Assembly (NCBI GenBank): GCA_016710625.1
Contig: JADJVK010000027.1
Span: 1 to 64,000, forward strand
Origin: Saprospiraceae bacterium
GTDB taxonomy: Bacteria > Bacteroidota > Bacteroidia > Chitinophagales > Saprospiraceae
DNA: 64,000 bases
Reading direction: 5' to 3'
A program made the position numbers and the translations under genes. The stretch's first letter is position 1; each line of letters starts with the position of its first letter. Below, piece by piece: positions 47,398 through 57,262 of the stretch. The notes beneath the pieces were generated by a model, which saw only the letters and a program-made list of their open reading frames with translations, ran no database searches and had not been told where the DNA came from.

Positions 47398-49575
47398 TTA
47401 TCTTAAATCAAATCTATCTAAATTCATTACTTTGTTCCAAGCTGCAACAAAGTCTTTCAAAAATTTATCTTTTGAATCGCTGCTTGCATATATCTCTGCT
47501 ATTGCTCTAAGTTCAGAATTTGAGCCAAAAACTAAATCTGCTCTAGTTGCGGTCCATTTTGGTTCGCCAGTAATTCTATTGGAACCCACAAAAATTTCGC
47601 CTTTGTCATTTGTTGCTTTCCAAGTAGTTCCTAGATCCAATAAATTAACGAAGAAATCGTTGGTTAATTTGCCAGGAGTAGCAGTGAAAACACCATATTT
47701 TGAACCATCAAAATTTGTATTTAATACTCTCAATCCACCTAATAAAACCGTCATTTCTGGTGCAGTAAGGGTTAACAATTGGGCTTTATCAATTAAAGCT
47801 TCTTCTGTAACCACCTTGCAATTTGCACTTCTATAATTTCTAAAACCATCTGCTTTAGGTGCTAACACTTCAAAAGATTCCACATCAGTTTGTTCCAAAG
47901 TAGCATCTCCTCTACCTGGGCTAAAAGGAACATGAATAGAATGACCTGCATCTTTAGCAGCCTGCTCTATGGCAGCACAACCGCCCAATACGATCAAATC
48001 TGCAATAGAAACTGGTTTGGAAAATCCTTTTTGAATGCTTTCATATGTTGCTAAAACAGATTTTAACTGTTCTGGCTGATTGACTTCCCAATTATTTTGT
48101 GGTGCAAATCTAATTCTAGCACCATTTGCTCCACCTCTTTTGTCACTTCCTCTGAAGGTAGATGCAGATGCCCATGCTGTTGACACCAATTGAGAAATCG
48201 ACAAGCCACTAGCCAAAATCGTTGCTTTCAAAGAAGCAATATCTGTATCATTTAAATCTTTATTACCTGCTGGAATTGGGTCTTGCCAAATCAACACTTC
48301 ACTAGGAACTTCTGCTCCCAAATAGCGAGCAATTGGTCCCATATCACGATGAGTCAATTTGTACCAAGCTCTAGCAAAAGCATCGGCAAAAGCATTGAAG
48401 TCATTCAAAAATTTTCTAGAAATTTTTTCATAAGCAGGATCCATTCTCAATGCCATATCGGCAGTTGTCATCATCGGAGCATGAAATTTCGTTTTATCAT
48501 GAGCATCCACAACAGTAGTGGCAGCACTTTCATCCGTTGGTGTCCATTGGTGAGCACCTGCTGGACTTTTGCTCAATTTCCATTCGTATTTGAACAAGGT
48601 TTCGAAATATCCATTATCCCATGTTGTTGGGTTAGGTTTCCAAGCTCCTTCGATGCCACTTGTGATTGCATCGCCACCTTTACCAGATCCATAGCTGTTA
48701 ATCCAGCCCATACCCATTTTTTCGATACTTTCACCTTCTGGTTCTCTACCCACATGGCTAGCACTAGCCGCTCCATGAGCTTTTCCAAAAGTATGTCCAC
48801 CAGCCACTAAAGCAACTGTTTCTTCATCATTCATTGCCATTCTTGCAAAAGTCTCTCTAATATCTCTGCCAGAAGCAACAGGGTCTGGATTGCCGTTAGG
48901 TCCTTCAGGATTTACATAGATCAAACCCATTTGGACAGCAGCCAATGGATTGTCTAGCTCTCGTTCACCTTGGTAACGTTTGTCGCCCAACCATTCTGTT
49001 TCATTTCCCCAGTTGATATCTTGTTCAGGTTCAAAAATATCTGCTCTTCCGCCAGCAAAACCGAAGGTTTTGAATCCCATAGACTCCAAAGCACAATTTC
49101 CTGCCAAAATCATTAAGTCAGCCCATGAAATAGAGTTGCCATATTTTTGCTTGATGGGCCACAATAAAAAACGAGCTTTATCCAAGTTTCCGTTATCTGG
49201 CCAACTATTCACCGGTGCAAATCTTTGATTTCCAGTTCCTGCTCCTCCTCTTCCATCAGAAATACGGTAGGTTCCAGCACTATGCCATGCCATACGGATA
49301 AATAAGGGACCGTAGTGACCGTAATCGGCTGGCCACCAATCTTGTGAGGTGGTCATTAGCTCAAAAATGTCTTTTTTGATGGCATTTAAGTCTAGTTTTT
49401 TAAATGCTTCAGCATAGTTAAAACCATCGTCCAATGGGTTTGTTAGAGAAGAATGTTGGCGTAAAATACCCAAGTTCAGGCGATTTGGCCACCAATCATT
49501 GTTGGAGGTACCACTCCCTTTTTGTTGCATTTGTCCATGTGGAAACGGACATTTACTTTCATTAGAATTACTCAT
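47398..49575 (-). CDS. katG: catalase-peroxidase KatG
   Basis: 725 residues, full length for the family. The distal haem motif is FIRMAWHSAGTYR (Arg, Trp, His) near residue 100. MGLIYVNPEGPNG supplies the tyrosine of the Met-Tyr-Trp crosslink. The proximal histidine lies in VALVAGGHTFGKAHGA. The C-terminal non-haem half is also complete (ISQLVSTAWASASTFRGSDK). It removes hydrogen peroxide with catalase and peroxidase activity in the cytoplasm. It lies 64 bp downstream of a Fur/PerR-type gene on the same strand, with a candidate operator between them. Confidence 0.96.
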   Translation of the reverse strand: MSNSNESKCPFPHGQMQQKGSGTSNNDWWPNRLNLGILRQHSSLTNPLDDGFNYAEAFKKLDLNAIKKDIFELMTTSQDWWPADYGHYGPLFIRMAWHSAGTYRISDGRGGAGTGNQRFAPVNSWPDNGNLDKARFLLWPIKQKYGNSISWADLMILAGNCALESMGFKTFGFAGGRADIFEPEQDINWGNETEWLGDKRYQGERELDNPLAAVQMGLIYVNPEGPNGNPDPVASGRDIRETFARMAMNDEETVALVAGGHTFGKAHGAASASHVGREPEGESIEKMGMGWINSYGSGKGGDAITSGIEGAWKPNPTTWDNGYFETLFKYEWKLSKSPAGAHQWTPTDESAATTVVDAHDKTKFHAPMMTTADMALRMDPAYEKISRKFLNDFNAFADAFARAWYKLTHRDMGPIARYLGAEVPSEVLIWQDPIPAGNKDLNDTDIASLKATILASGLSISQLVSTAWASASTFRGSDKRGGANGARIRFAPQNNWEVNQPEQLKSVLATYESIQKGFSKPVSIADLIVLGGCAAIEQAAKDAGHSIHVPFSPGRGDATLEQTDVESFEVLAPKADGFRNYRSANCKVVTEEALIDKAQLLTLTAPEMTVLLGGLRVLNTNFDGSKYGVFTATPGKLTNDFFVNLLDLGTTWKATNDKGEIFVGSNRITGEPKWTATRADLVFGSNSELRAIAEIYASSDSKDKFLKDFVAAWNKVMNLDRFDLR

Positions 49576-49580
49576 ATCTT

Positions 49581-49600
49581 AAAATTATTATGATAATTGA
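49581..49600 (-). promoter_or_regulatory. candidate PerR/Fur operator before katG
   Basis: ATTATCATAATAAT on the minus strand, embedded in TCAATTATCATAATAATTTT, is an AT-rich imperfect palindrome. It resembles the PerR box TTATAATnATTATAA and lies only 6-25 bp before the katG start. Confidence 0.4.
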
Positions 49601-49639
49601 TCAATTTTAGTTTGCCTTATGATATTTTTTAATTTTCAG

Positions 49640-50050
49640 TTAGGATGCTTTAAAAACGCCATTTATATTCAATTGAAAATCTTTGATTTCGAAGTCTTTA
49701 ATTTTATACTTAGAAAAATAATTTTGAATAATGGCGTCTAATTCTTTGTTATGAAAATCTTTGATTTGATGGGTTTCATCACAAAAAAGATGGTGATGCC
49801 GCTCTAAATAACCCTCATATCGCATTACATCTTTATCTGTTTTTACTTTCTTCAAAATGCCTTTTTCTACAAAAATGTCCAAGACCTTATACACCGTCGC
49901 TACTGAAATATTTGGAAATTTTTCCTTGACATACTCAATAATATTTTCTGCCGATGGATGATTATTTAATTGAAAAATAGCCTCCATAACTACCAACCGC
50001 TGTGGTGTTATTTTCAACCCTTTTTCTTTAAGTTTGTGATGAATATTCAT
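49640..50050 (-). CDS. Fur-family regulator, PerR-like
   Basis: 136 residues. The Fur winged helix is clear: LKITPQRLVVMEAIFQLNNH and PNISVATVYKVLDIFVEKGI, then the metal site ERHHHLFCDETHQI. The usual pair of C-x2-C structural zinc motifs is absent; there is only one cysteine in the protein. Because the next gene is katG, a peroxide-sensing PerR role is more likely than iron uptake control, but this is inferred from context. Confidence 0.85.
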   Translation of the reverse strand: MNIHHKLKEKGLKITPQRLVVMEAIFQLNNHPSAENIIEYVKEKFPNISVATVYKVLDIFVEKGILKKVKTDKDVMRYEGYLERHHHLFCDETHQIKDFHNKELDAIIQNYFSKYKIKDFEIKDFQLNINGVFKAS

Positions 50051-50072
50051 TGAAATAGAATTACTATGTAAA

Positions 50073-50085
50073 GATAATGATTCTC
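50073..50085 (-). promoter_or_regulatory. candidate Fur/PerR half-box upstream of the regulator
   Basis: GATAATGATTCTC on the plus strand equals the left half of the Fur consensus GATAATGATAATCATTATC with one further match, 23-35 bp before the regulator's start. It suggests autoregulation; weak on its own. Confidence 0.35.
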
Positions 50086-50278
50086 TTTTAGAAATTATTA
50101 TTATGAAATAGAATTTATTTTAAGTGTTGAATTTATTCAATGAAAAAAAATCCAAAATTTGAATGATAGACTAGAATGTACTAAAATCCTAATCATAATT
50201 TTTACTGGAAACAACAAATTTTTCGATTGGTGATAAGTATTAAATAATTGATTATTAGTTATTTAAAATAAAATGATA

Positions 50279-52312
50279 TTAATATTTAGTAAAATCCATT
50301 CTTTGAATCCGGACTGCATTTAGAATGGCTAACAAGGCGACACCAACATCTGCAAAAACAGCTTCCCACATAGTGGCTAGGCCGCCAGCTCCAAGAATTA
50401 ACACAATGACTTTGACAGTAAAAGCTAAGAGGATATTTTGCCAAACAATTTTTTTGGTTTGTTTTCCAATATGGATTGCCATAGGTATTTTGCTTGGCTG
50501 ATCATCTTGGATGACCACATCGGCAGTTTCGATAGTAGCATCACTGCCCAAGCCTCCCATCGCAATTCCTACATCACTCAATGCTACAACTGGTGCATCA
50601 TTTACACCATCCCCAACAAAAGCAACCGTTACATTATTTGCTTTTATTTCTTTCACTTTGTTTACTTTATCTTCAGGAAGGAGGTCTCCAAAATAACTTG
50701 TAATACCCAAAGAATCCACTACAAATTTAACGACTGCACTTTTATCTCCACTTAACATGGTGGTAGGAATATTCATGGCATTCAGTTTCTTTATGGTATC
50801 ATGAGCATCCTTTTTGATGCTGTCTGCAATTGAAAGATACCCGACATATTTTTTATCAAAAGCAATTGCAATGAGGGTAAAAACTGAATGGCTCGAATCA
50901 TCATCATAAGAAATATTGTATTTATCCAATAGTTTAAAATTGCCCACCAAGAGTTCTTTTCCTTGAATCGTCGCTTTCAAACCATGACCTGCAATTTCTT
51001 CTACATCCTCAAATTGGATATTTTCTGCTATCTTGCCGATATAATTATGGATGGCTGTAGCAACAGGATGTGAACTCTTACTTTCAAGAGCATTTACTAG
51101 TTGTAAAATTTCATTTTTATCAAACTCGGGTTTCAAAACCAATTCTTGTACCTTAAAAACACCTTCAGTCATTGTACCAGTTTTATCCATCACAATATGT
51201 TGGATGTTGGCGATGAGGTCTAAAAAATTGCTGCCTTTGAAAAGGATTCCATTTTTAGATGCTGCTCCAATTCCTCCAAAATAACCAAGAGGAATAGAAA
51301 TAACTAAGGCACAGGGACAGGAAATCACCAAAAAAATCAATGAACGATAAAGCCATTCCTTAAATTGGTAATCTGAAATGAAAAAATATGGTAATAGGCA
51401 GATTAAAATGGCTAAAACAACAACAATTGGCGTATAAATTTTTGCAAATTTTCTTATAAACAATTCGGTTGGAGCTTTTTGTGCCGAAGCATTTTGGACT
51501 AGTTCTAATATTTTACTTAATTTACTATCTTGGTATTCGGTGTTCACTTTCACCAGAATAACGGAGTTCAGATTAATCATCCCAGCCAAAACTTGTTCCC
51601 CTTTAGATTTGGAAGTTGGTGCACTTTCTCCAGTTAATGTTGCCGTGTTGAAGGAGGCACTTTCTGACAAAAGTTCCCCATCTAAACCTAATTTTTCCCC
51701 AGATTTTAGTTGGATTGTATCCCCAATCTTCACATTTTCGGCTTTAACAGTTCTTGATTGTTGATTTTCAATGATGGTAACTTCATCTGGTCGTTGGTCC
51801 AATAATGTTTTGATATTCGCTTTTGCTTTCCTTACAGCTAATGTTTGAAAGATTTCTCCCACGGCATAAAACAGCATCACAGCAACACCTTCAGGAAACT
51901 CTCCGATTGAAAAAGCACCTATAGTGGCGATTGACATCAATAGAAATTCTGAAAAAATATCGCCTTTGCCAATACTTTCTACCACTTCTTTGAGCACAGG
52001 CAAACCAACAGGAAGGTAGGCAAAAATATACCATAGGACTCTAATCCATCCTGTAAACCAAGATTGTGGGTAAAAATGATCTAGAAATATGGCAATTATT
52101 AATAAACTAAAACTAATTATTGCGGGCAAAAAAAGGTGTAAGCGACTTTCTTGAATGGAAGAATGATCATGGCCATCCTCTGTATCATGTTCTTCAGGAT
52201 GATGCTCTTTTTTTAAAATTTCCTTAGCTCCTGCATTGAAATAAATCTTTTCTTCTTGAGTGCAACAAAGCTGTTTTCCCTGAGCATCGTATGTATGTTT
52301 GTGTTGCATCAT
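50279..52312 (-). CDS. Zn/Cd/Pb-type P1B ATPase
   Basis: 677 residues. The N-terminus lacks an HMA fold but has a CC motif (QLCCTQEEKIYF) and a histidine/aspartate cluster (HHPEEHDTEDGHDH), which suits zinc. Core motifs: SCPCALVISIP in the membrane site, MDKTGTMTEG for phosphorylation, SSHPVATAI, GDGVNDAPV, and a C-terminal DVGVALLAILNA helix with the Asp typical of the ZntA group. It exports divalent Zn, Cd or Pb. Separate transcription from the PerR-like gene (228 bp gap, no gene in it). Confidence 0.88.
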   Translation of the reverse strand: MMQHKHTYDAQGKQLCCTQEEKIYFNAGAKEILKKEHHPEEHDTEDGHDHSSIQESRLHLFLPAIISFSLLIIAIFLDHFYPQSWFTGWIRVLWYIFAYLPVGLPVLKEVVESIGKGDIFSEFLLMSIATIGAFSIGEFPEGVAVMLFYAVGEIFQTLAVRKAKANIKTLLDQRPDEVTIIENQQSRTVKAENVKIGDTIQLKSGEKLGLDGELLSESASFNTATLTGESAPTSKSKGEQVLAGMINLNSVILVKVNTEYQDSKLSKILELVQNASAQKAPTELFIRKFAKIYTPIVVVLAILICLLPYFFISDYQFKEWLYRSLIFLVISCPCALVISIPLGYFGGIGAASKNGILFKGSNFLDLIANIQHIVMDKTGTMTEGVFKVQELVLKPEFDKNEILQLVNALESKSSHPVATAIHNYIGKIAENIQFEDVEEIAGHGLKATIQGKELLVGNFKLLDKYNISYDDDSSHSVFTLIAIAFDKKYVGYLSIADSIKKDAHDTIKKLNAMNIPTTMLSGDKSAVVKFVVDSLGITSYFGDLLPEDKVNKVKEIKANNVTVAFVGDGVNDAPVVALSDVGIAMGGLGSDATIETADVVIQDDQPSKIPMAIHIGKQTKKIVWQNILLAFTVKVIVLILGAGGLATMWEAVFADVGVALLAILNAVRIQRMDFTKY

Positions 52313-52540
52313 TCTTTTATTTCAAATGTATTTAGTCTATAACTACTGAATTCAGAATTATGTTTGTATAAAAAAGTAAAGTTACCGAATGTAGCTTTAA
52401 AATGAAGCTAATTTTGAAATAAATTGCTCTTGGAGTAGGGGAGATAGCGGAGAAAAAAAAACTTATTTTTTGATAAATATAGATTTAAAATCAAATAATT
52501 AGAGACCATTCTAAACTTTTGATCTTTCGTTTTATTGAAT

Positions 52541-53254
52541 TTAAAAAACAAATGAAACGATTATTGGAACATGGTCGCTATATTTTGCCCAATCATCATA
52601 TTCGCCAATTTCTACAGAAACCATCATTTCAATAAAATCCTTTGAAGCAAAGCAATAATCTAAGTGATAGGGTTTGTCCTTGTGTCGATACAAATAATAA
52701 GTTGGATGAATTTCAGCCCCTTGCTCCTGTTTATGGTGTAAATGATAGGTGCTAAAAATTCCTTTCTCTTCTAATATTTTTACAACATTTGAATGATTGC
52801 TTATTCTTCGTTTTTTATCCCATATTTTATTGCTATTAAAGTCTCCTAATAAAATTGTTTTTGTGTCTTTTAGTAAATTGCTATAATGATGAATTGCTTT
52901 CCAAACCTGAGTGACATATTGCCCCTCTGGATCGGTTGGATTGTTTGCCCAAATAGCGAAGAGATTGAATTCAAAATGTCCATTCGATAGGGTAATTGGG
53001 ATAATCCATTGTAAATCTTGATGAATATTGTTGTGTAATTTTATTTTATAGGAGCTATAGGAAAAAATAGCAAGTCCTTTATTTGGATTTTTACCAAACC
53101 ATATTATATCTGTTGGTTTGGGCGTTCCGATAGGAAAAATTAATTTATCAGGATGCTCACATTCTGGAATTATCAAAATATCTGGCTGGTATTGAAGGAT
53201 AAAGGCAGCCTTTTTCCGAAAAGCCATATTGCAATTCCAAGTAATGATTTTCAT
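52541..53254 (-). CDS. endonuclease/exonuclease/phosphatase (EEP) family protein
   Basis: 237 residues, no signal peptide. EEP motifs in order: KIITWNCNMAFRKKAAFI, DILIIPECEHPDKL with the catalytic glutamate, LFAIWANNPTD, ILLGDFNSNKIWD, and the C-terminal DYCFASKDF and YSDHVPIIVSFVF with the catalytic DH pair. Family members cut DNA or hydrolyse phosphoesters; the substrate cannot be told from sequence. Confidence 0.85.
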   Translation of the reverse strand: MKIITWNCNMAFRKKAAFILQYQPDILIIPECEHPDKLIFPIGTPKPTDIIWFGKNPNKGLAIFSYSSYKIKLHNNIHQDLQWIIPITLSNGHFEFNLFAIWANNPTDPEGQYVTQVWKAIHHYSNLLKDTKTILLGDFNSNKIWDKKRRISNHSNVVKILEEKGIFSTYHLHHKQEQGAEIHPTYYLYRHKDKPYHLDYCFASKDFIEMMVSVEIGEYDDWAKYSDHVPIIVSFVF

Positions 53255-53324
53255 TTATCGTTTTTAATCATCTATTAAAACTAAATATAATACTTTTGAA
53301 GAAACGTATCTTACTCTTTCTATA

Positions 53325-53906
53325 TCAATCTTCTAATCCCTTTCCCTCCAAAATTTTTGGTATGTATTTTTCGATTCTAGTAATTCTAGTTTTAGATTGT
53401 TTTGCAGATGAAAAGAAGTAGAGATAGGCTTTCCTCCTGCCTGGAGTTAAGGATTCAAATGCATTTTTAACGTCGCTCATTTCATTTAAAACTTCCTGAA
53501 ATTCAGCGGGAATTTCGTATTCACTCACCGACTTCATTTGAACTTTTTTTCCTTCTTTTGCGATTTCGATGGCATCCGCCAAATACACTAAAAGCTGCTC
53601 TTTTTGAGCTTCAATTTCTGACAATTTTGTAAATCGGATTTGCCTTGCAGCCTGCACATTCTTGGTCTGGTGTACCAATAAATGATATGGATCTTTTAAT
53701 AATGCACCTTGGAATAACAACAAAGCACAATATTCCTTGAATCCATGAATCAAAACAACATTTGTTTCATTGTACATATAACAGGGATTTCCCCATTTCA
53801 ATCCTTCGTCAAGGTTGGTAGAAAGGAGGATGGATCGCAAAGCCTCATATTCACTTTGCCATTTTGATTCCTTCGTAAAAAACCAATCAACGGTTGAATT
53901 TTGCAT
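53325..53906 (-). CDS. DUF1801/YdeI-OmpD-associated family protein
   Basis: 193 residues. DUF1801-type part at the N-terminus: LSTNLDEGLKWGNPCYMYNE, VVLIHGFKEYCALLLFQGAL. The second half carries YdeI/OmpD-associated motifs: VSEYEIPAEFQEVLNEMSDV, FESLTPGRRKAYLYFFSSAK and TRITRIEKYIPKILEGKG. The function is unknown; YdeI relatives affect peptide resistance in Salmonella. Cytoplasmic, no partner visible next to it. Confidence 0.82.
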   Translation of the reverse strand: MQNSTVDWFFTKESKWQSEYEALRSILLSTNLDEGLKWGNPCYMYNETNVVLIHGFKEYCALLLFQGALLKDPYHLLVHQTKNVQAARQIRFTKLSEIEAQKEQLLVYLADAIEIAKEGKKVQMKSVSEYEIPAEFQEVLNEMSDVKNAFESLTPGRRKAYLYFFSSAKQSKTRITRIEKYIPKILEGKGLED

Positions 53907-54004
53907 TATTTCCTTTTTGAATAAATGAAATGGAATTGAAGTTAATTATGGTTTAAAAGAAGGTTCTATTTGTACAAATTTAGAATAAATTTTTTGATAA
54001 TTTT

Positions 54005-54845
54005 TTAAGATTCCTTTTCGAGTTCAAAAATAGTTATTTCAGGTCGCACATTAAATCTAATTTGCCACAAATGTCCCAATGCTCGATTGATATAAAGAGT
54101 TCTTCCATTGGATAAATCGAATTTTCCTGCGGTGTATTTTTGTTTTTAACTGGAACGATTGTAGCAAGAAAGGAGGTTTTACTTGTCCACCGTGAGTATG
54201 CCCAGAAAGAATCCAACCTTGATAATTATTCCAAATAGGTAGGTCGCAAACATCAGGGTTATGACAAAGCACAATATTTGATTTTATATTATCGTAAATG
54301 CTCATGACTTCAGGGTTGAAATTCAATCCCCAATAATCGTCAAATCCTATAAAATTTAATCCGCTAATCTCCAACTGCTGATTTCTTAAAAGTTGAATGC
54401 CATTATCTTGTACAATTTTGGAGACATTTTCGGCAACCTTAGGTTGTGACCAATTTTTTCCATAGTCATGATTTCCCAAAATCCCTATCGTTCCTAATTT
54501 TCCATAAACAGAATTTTTCATTACTGCTTTCAATTCATCATATTGTACTTCGTCATTATCAATAGTGACAAAGTCGCCAGTGTAAACCACAAAGTCGGGA
54601 TTAAATTTTTTGGCTTTTTCAAAAGAACGGATAATATATTGATAATCAAATCTTTTTCCAACATGAATATCGCTTATTTGCATTAGGGTTTTCCCAATTA
54701 AGTGGTCTGGTAAATTTTTTATCGGCATTTTTTGATTTACAAATTCAACCCAAAATGGTTCTATTTGCCAAGCATAAAGTCCACCTAAAATGCCCAGACC
54801 TGTAAGCCTCCATAAACTTTTTTTAAGAAACAATCTTCTATTCAT
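54005..54845 (-). pseudogene. twin-arginine-like metallophosphoesterase, frameshifted near the C-terminus
   Basis: From the ATG at 54845, MNRRLFLKKS plus a hydrophobic stretch anchors or exports the protein. The Metallophos pattern is complete: LMQISDIHVGK, VVYTGDFVTID, IGILGNHDYGK, IVLCHNPDV and WILSGHTHGGQ. After VKPPFLL the frame is lost: two single-base deletions near 54137-54141 and 54165-54172 restore KNKKYTAGKFDLSNGRTLYI and then a normal end (FELEKES, stop at 54005-54007). Uninterrupted reading to 54057 gives 262 residues with a scrambled tail. All metal ligands precede the break. Confidence 0.75.
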
Positions 54846-54970
54846 AAAATGTTAAATGTTTTAGGGCATGCCAAAACTAATTTTTTGGGGTACCAAATTC
54901 ATTTTATATTGAACTTTAATTATAACGAAATTATAATGGTTTTATATTGAACTAAATACTATTAACTTTT

Positions 54971-55510
54971 TTAATGATTCCAACTTTCCTTCAATTTTCT
55001 CATTAATAAACGGACGCCTTGTTGGGTGTTAGGATTAAAAGAGTTGGTAAAAATAATAAATGCTTTTCCAGTAATTCTGTCAATATGAACTAATGTATAA
55101 TATGTAAATGCCGTTCCAGAATGAGTAGAAAGTTCGGTGCCATTTTCGATAATATTGTACCAACCTAAGGAATAGTTTTCAAAGCCAGTATGTATAAATT
55201 TATAGGTTTTTGACTTCAAATAATTGTCTTTCCCAGATAGCCCTTGTAAGTTCAATTGAATATATTTAATGTAGTCTTTTAGTTTCATATTCAGGTCACC
55301 AGCTGGTTCGGTATAATCTAAATGTGATTCACTTGAAGATGGGATGGGCTTCAATTGGTCGTTTTCGAAGGAATGACCCCAAGTATCTTTTTGCTTTTGG
55401 TTTTCTGGCCAAGAAAATTTTACATTCAATTTTAATTCTTTATTAAAAACATGTTCCACTAAAGCTTCCCAACTTTTATTTGTAACTTTTTCTACCATTA
55501 GTGCCGCCAA
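54971..55510 (-). pseudogene. beta-lactamase-like serine hydrolase, C-terminal fragment
   Basis: 179 codons from an internal ATG; the same frame is open upstream to about 55635 and includes FVYSNAGYTL, the Y-x-N motif of class C beta-lactamases and penicillin-binding proteins. It ends with a histidine motif (ELSTHSGTAFTYYTLV) in place of K-T-G. It is the displaced second half of the following gene. Confidence 0.7.
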
Positions 55511-55572
55511 AGTATAGCCAGCATTGGAATAGACAAATTTCTGTGTAGAATCAATTTTTGCTGGCTCAAGGG

Positions 55573-56076
55573 TTAAGACAAATTGCCCAAATTGTTTCCT
55601 TTTTGACGGATTCGTGCCTTTGAATGGGGGAATTTCGGATCATTATCCCCTTGAAAAGGTTGGATTAATGCTTTGTGAGTGAGCAAATCTTGCAAAGTAA
55701 TATTGAAATATGCAGCCTTACTATTTTTTTTCCACTCAGGAAAAACATCAAAAAATTTAGTTGTCCACTTTAGTTTTCCTTTTTCAACAAACTTTGCAAT
55801 CATAAAAGCTGTCATCGCTTTGGTATTGGAGCCTAGATGAAAACGGTCGTTTAGGGTTGCTGTATCTTGCAAATCGATGGAATGTTTGCCCATCGCTTCG
55901 ATTTCTAGCACATTATTACCAGTTATGACTGCATAATTTATTTCGGGAATCTGAAAAGCCTTGCGGATAGAATCAGCAAATAGTCCATTTTTCTGACTGA
56001 GACAAATGGTTGTAATAAGTAGAAGGAAAAAAGTTGTCAATTGCTTCATGTTTTCATGCTCTTTTTGTGTAAGCAC
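55573..56076 (-). pseudogene. beta-lactamase-like serine hydrolase, N-terminal fragment (frameshifted)
   Basis: 167 codons: signal peptide (from the internal MKQLTTFFLLLITTICLSQ, the more likely start at about 56049), then the nucleophile motif LGSNTKAMTAFM (S-x-x-K). After FQGDNDP the frame turns to KFPHSKARIRQKGNN; shifting by one base near 55625-55640 gives EIPPFKGTNPSKRKQFGQF and joins the C-terminal part. The family contains esterases, D-aminopeptidases and penicillin-binding relatives, secreted or periplasmic. One indel accounts for the break. Confidence 0.7.
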
Positions 56077-56137
56077 TTTTTACGATAGGCAATTTATATT
56101 TGTTATTCTAAAAGCAACAAAATCTTAAGTTATTATA

Positions 56138-56911
56138 TCAAAATGGGTCTGAAAGATTATCAATAAATTTAGAATCAGCATGATTGAATTCATTTTCTCG
56201 TAGTTGCTTTTCATAGGCAATTTCTTGAATTTCGTTGTAAAGCTCCCTTTCTTCAAATCGGATATGGTTGTTTAATTCACTTTCGATAGAACTTAAGTTG
56301 GCAATACTAGCATCTGAAGATTCAAACAAATATTTCAATCTGTGGTGTTCTGAAACTGCCTTTTGCACTAGTACATTATGATTTCCTAGGATAGGGAAGA
56401 GCTGTTTTTCTTCAAGTTCAAAGTGCTGTAACAAATATGTTTCCCAAAACCATTGAACATATTTTTTTATTCTGATAGGCTCTATTTGATTTTTAATACC
56501 AGTTCTGATTTTCCAACAAAGCAACAAGCTATGATGGTGATCTCGACTAAAAGGCTTCAGCGATTCAATTCGCTTTATAGGGGATGTTGTAATTACTTTG
56601 TTTATTAATCGTTCAACTATTTTGGAAGTAGCTGAATCTGAATACATTCCATAGGCATTTACGACTATTCCTTTCAAATTATTATTGACTGAAGATATCG
56701 CAAAGACAATCATTTCGTCTCCAGGATCTGTGTTCCCTTCGAAACGATATGTTTCGTCAATTTCAAACTCATCAGGGGATAATTGTTCGGCAGTTTTGTT
56801 ACAGATAAGACATTCCGCTTCTTTTAAGATTTCGAAGTCTGTTGTATAACCTCTTCTAGCTAGGTCATTTATAGCTTCACTCACGGTATCGTAATAAAAG
56901 TTCATTTTCAT
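56138..56911 (-). CDS. hemerythrin fused to a small PRPP-synthetase-like domain
   Basis: 257 residues in two parts. Residues 1-105 match the roughly 100-residue Bacteroidota proteins annotated as phosphoribosylpyrophosphate synthetase-like: YYDTVSEAINDLARRGYTTD, CLICNKTAEQLSPDEFEID, FEGNTDPGDEMIVFAISS and VVNAYGMYSDS. Residues 115-235 form a hemerythrin domain with the di-iron ligands: SRDHHHSLLLCWKI, YLLQHFELEEKQLFPIL, SEHHRLKYLF and LNNHIRFEERELY. Hemerythrins bind oxygen or NO at a di-iron site. The start overlaps the DUF488 stop by 4 bp, making it the last gene of the NO operon. Confidence 0.8.
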   Translation of the reverse strand: MKMNFYYDTVSEAINDLARRGYTTDFEILKEAECLICNKTAEQLSPDEFEIDETYRFEGNTDPGDEMIVFAISSVNNNLKGIVVNAYGMYSDSATSKIVERLINKVITTSPIKRIESLKPFSRDHHHSLLLCWKIRTGIKNQIEPIRIKKYVQWFWETYLLQHFELEEKQLFPILGNHNVLVQKAVSEHHRLKYLFESSDASIANLSSIESELNNHIRFEERELYNEIQEIAYEKQLRENEFNHADSKFIDNLSDPF

Positions 56912-57261
56912 AATGGTTCCATTAAAACTTTTTTTAATATAATTGCATGATTAATCTTCGTATCTTTTGCACCATATAGTAAAGTTAAGCTATTTTTTTG
57001 AGCAATAACCCTTAATCTATTTAGTGCATCTTTTTTATCTACTAATTCTTTTCGATACAATATTTCAAATTCATTAAAATGTTCAGCCTCATGATTGAAC
57101 CATTTTCTCAACAGGGGAGTAGGGGCGATTGCTTTGTCCCATTCATCGAGGTATAAATCAATCTTTTTTATACCTCGGGGCCAAAGGCGATCAACTAAAA
57201 TCCTATAGGTTCCATCCGCTAATTTGTTTTCATAAACTCTTTTGATTTCTATTGATTTCAT
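56908..57261 (-). CDS. DUF488 family protein
   Basis: 117 residues, whole DUF488 domain: EIKRVYENKLADGTYRILVD with RLWPRGIKK, LDEWDKAIAPTPLLRKWFNH, and the C-terminal NSLTLLYGAKDTKINHAIIL. Function unknown, although DUF488 genes are repeatedly found with NO- and globin-related genes. One base separates it from the ric stop; the overlap with the hemerythrin start shows coupled translation. Confidence 0.85.
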   Translation of the reverse strand: MKSIEIKRVYENKLADGTYRILVDRLWPRGIKKIDLYLDEWDKAIAPTPLLRKWFNHEAEHFNEFEILYRKELVDKKDALNRLRVIAQKNSLTLLYGAKDTKINHAIILKKVLMEPL

Positions 57262-57262
57262 T

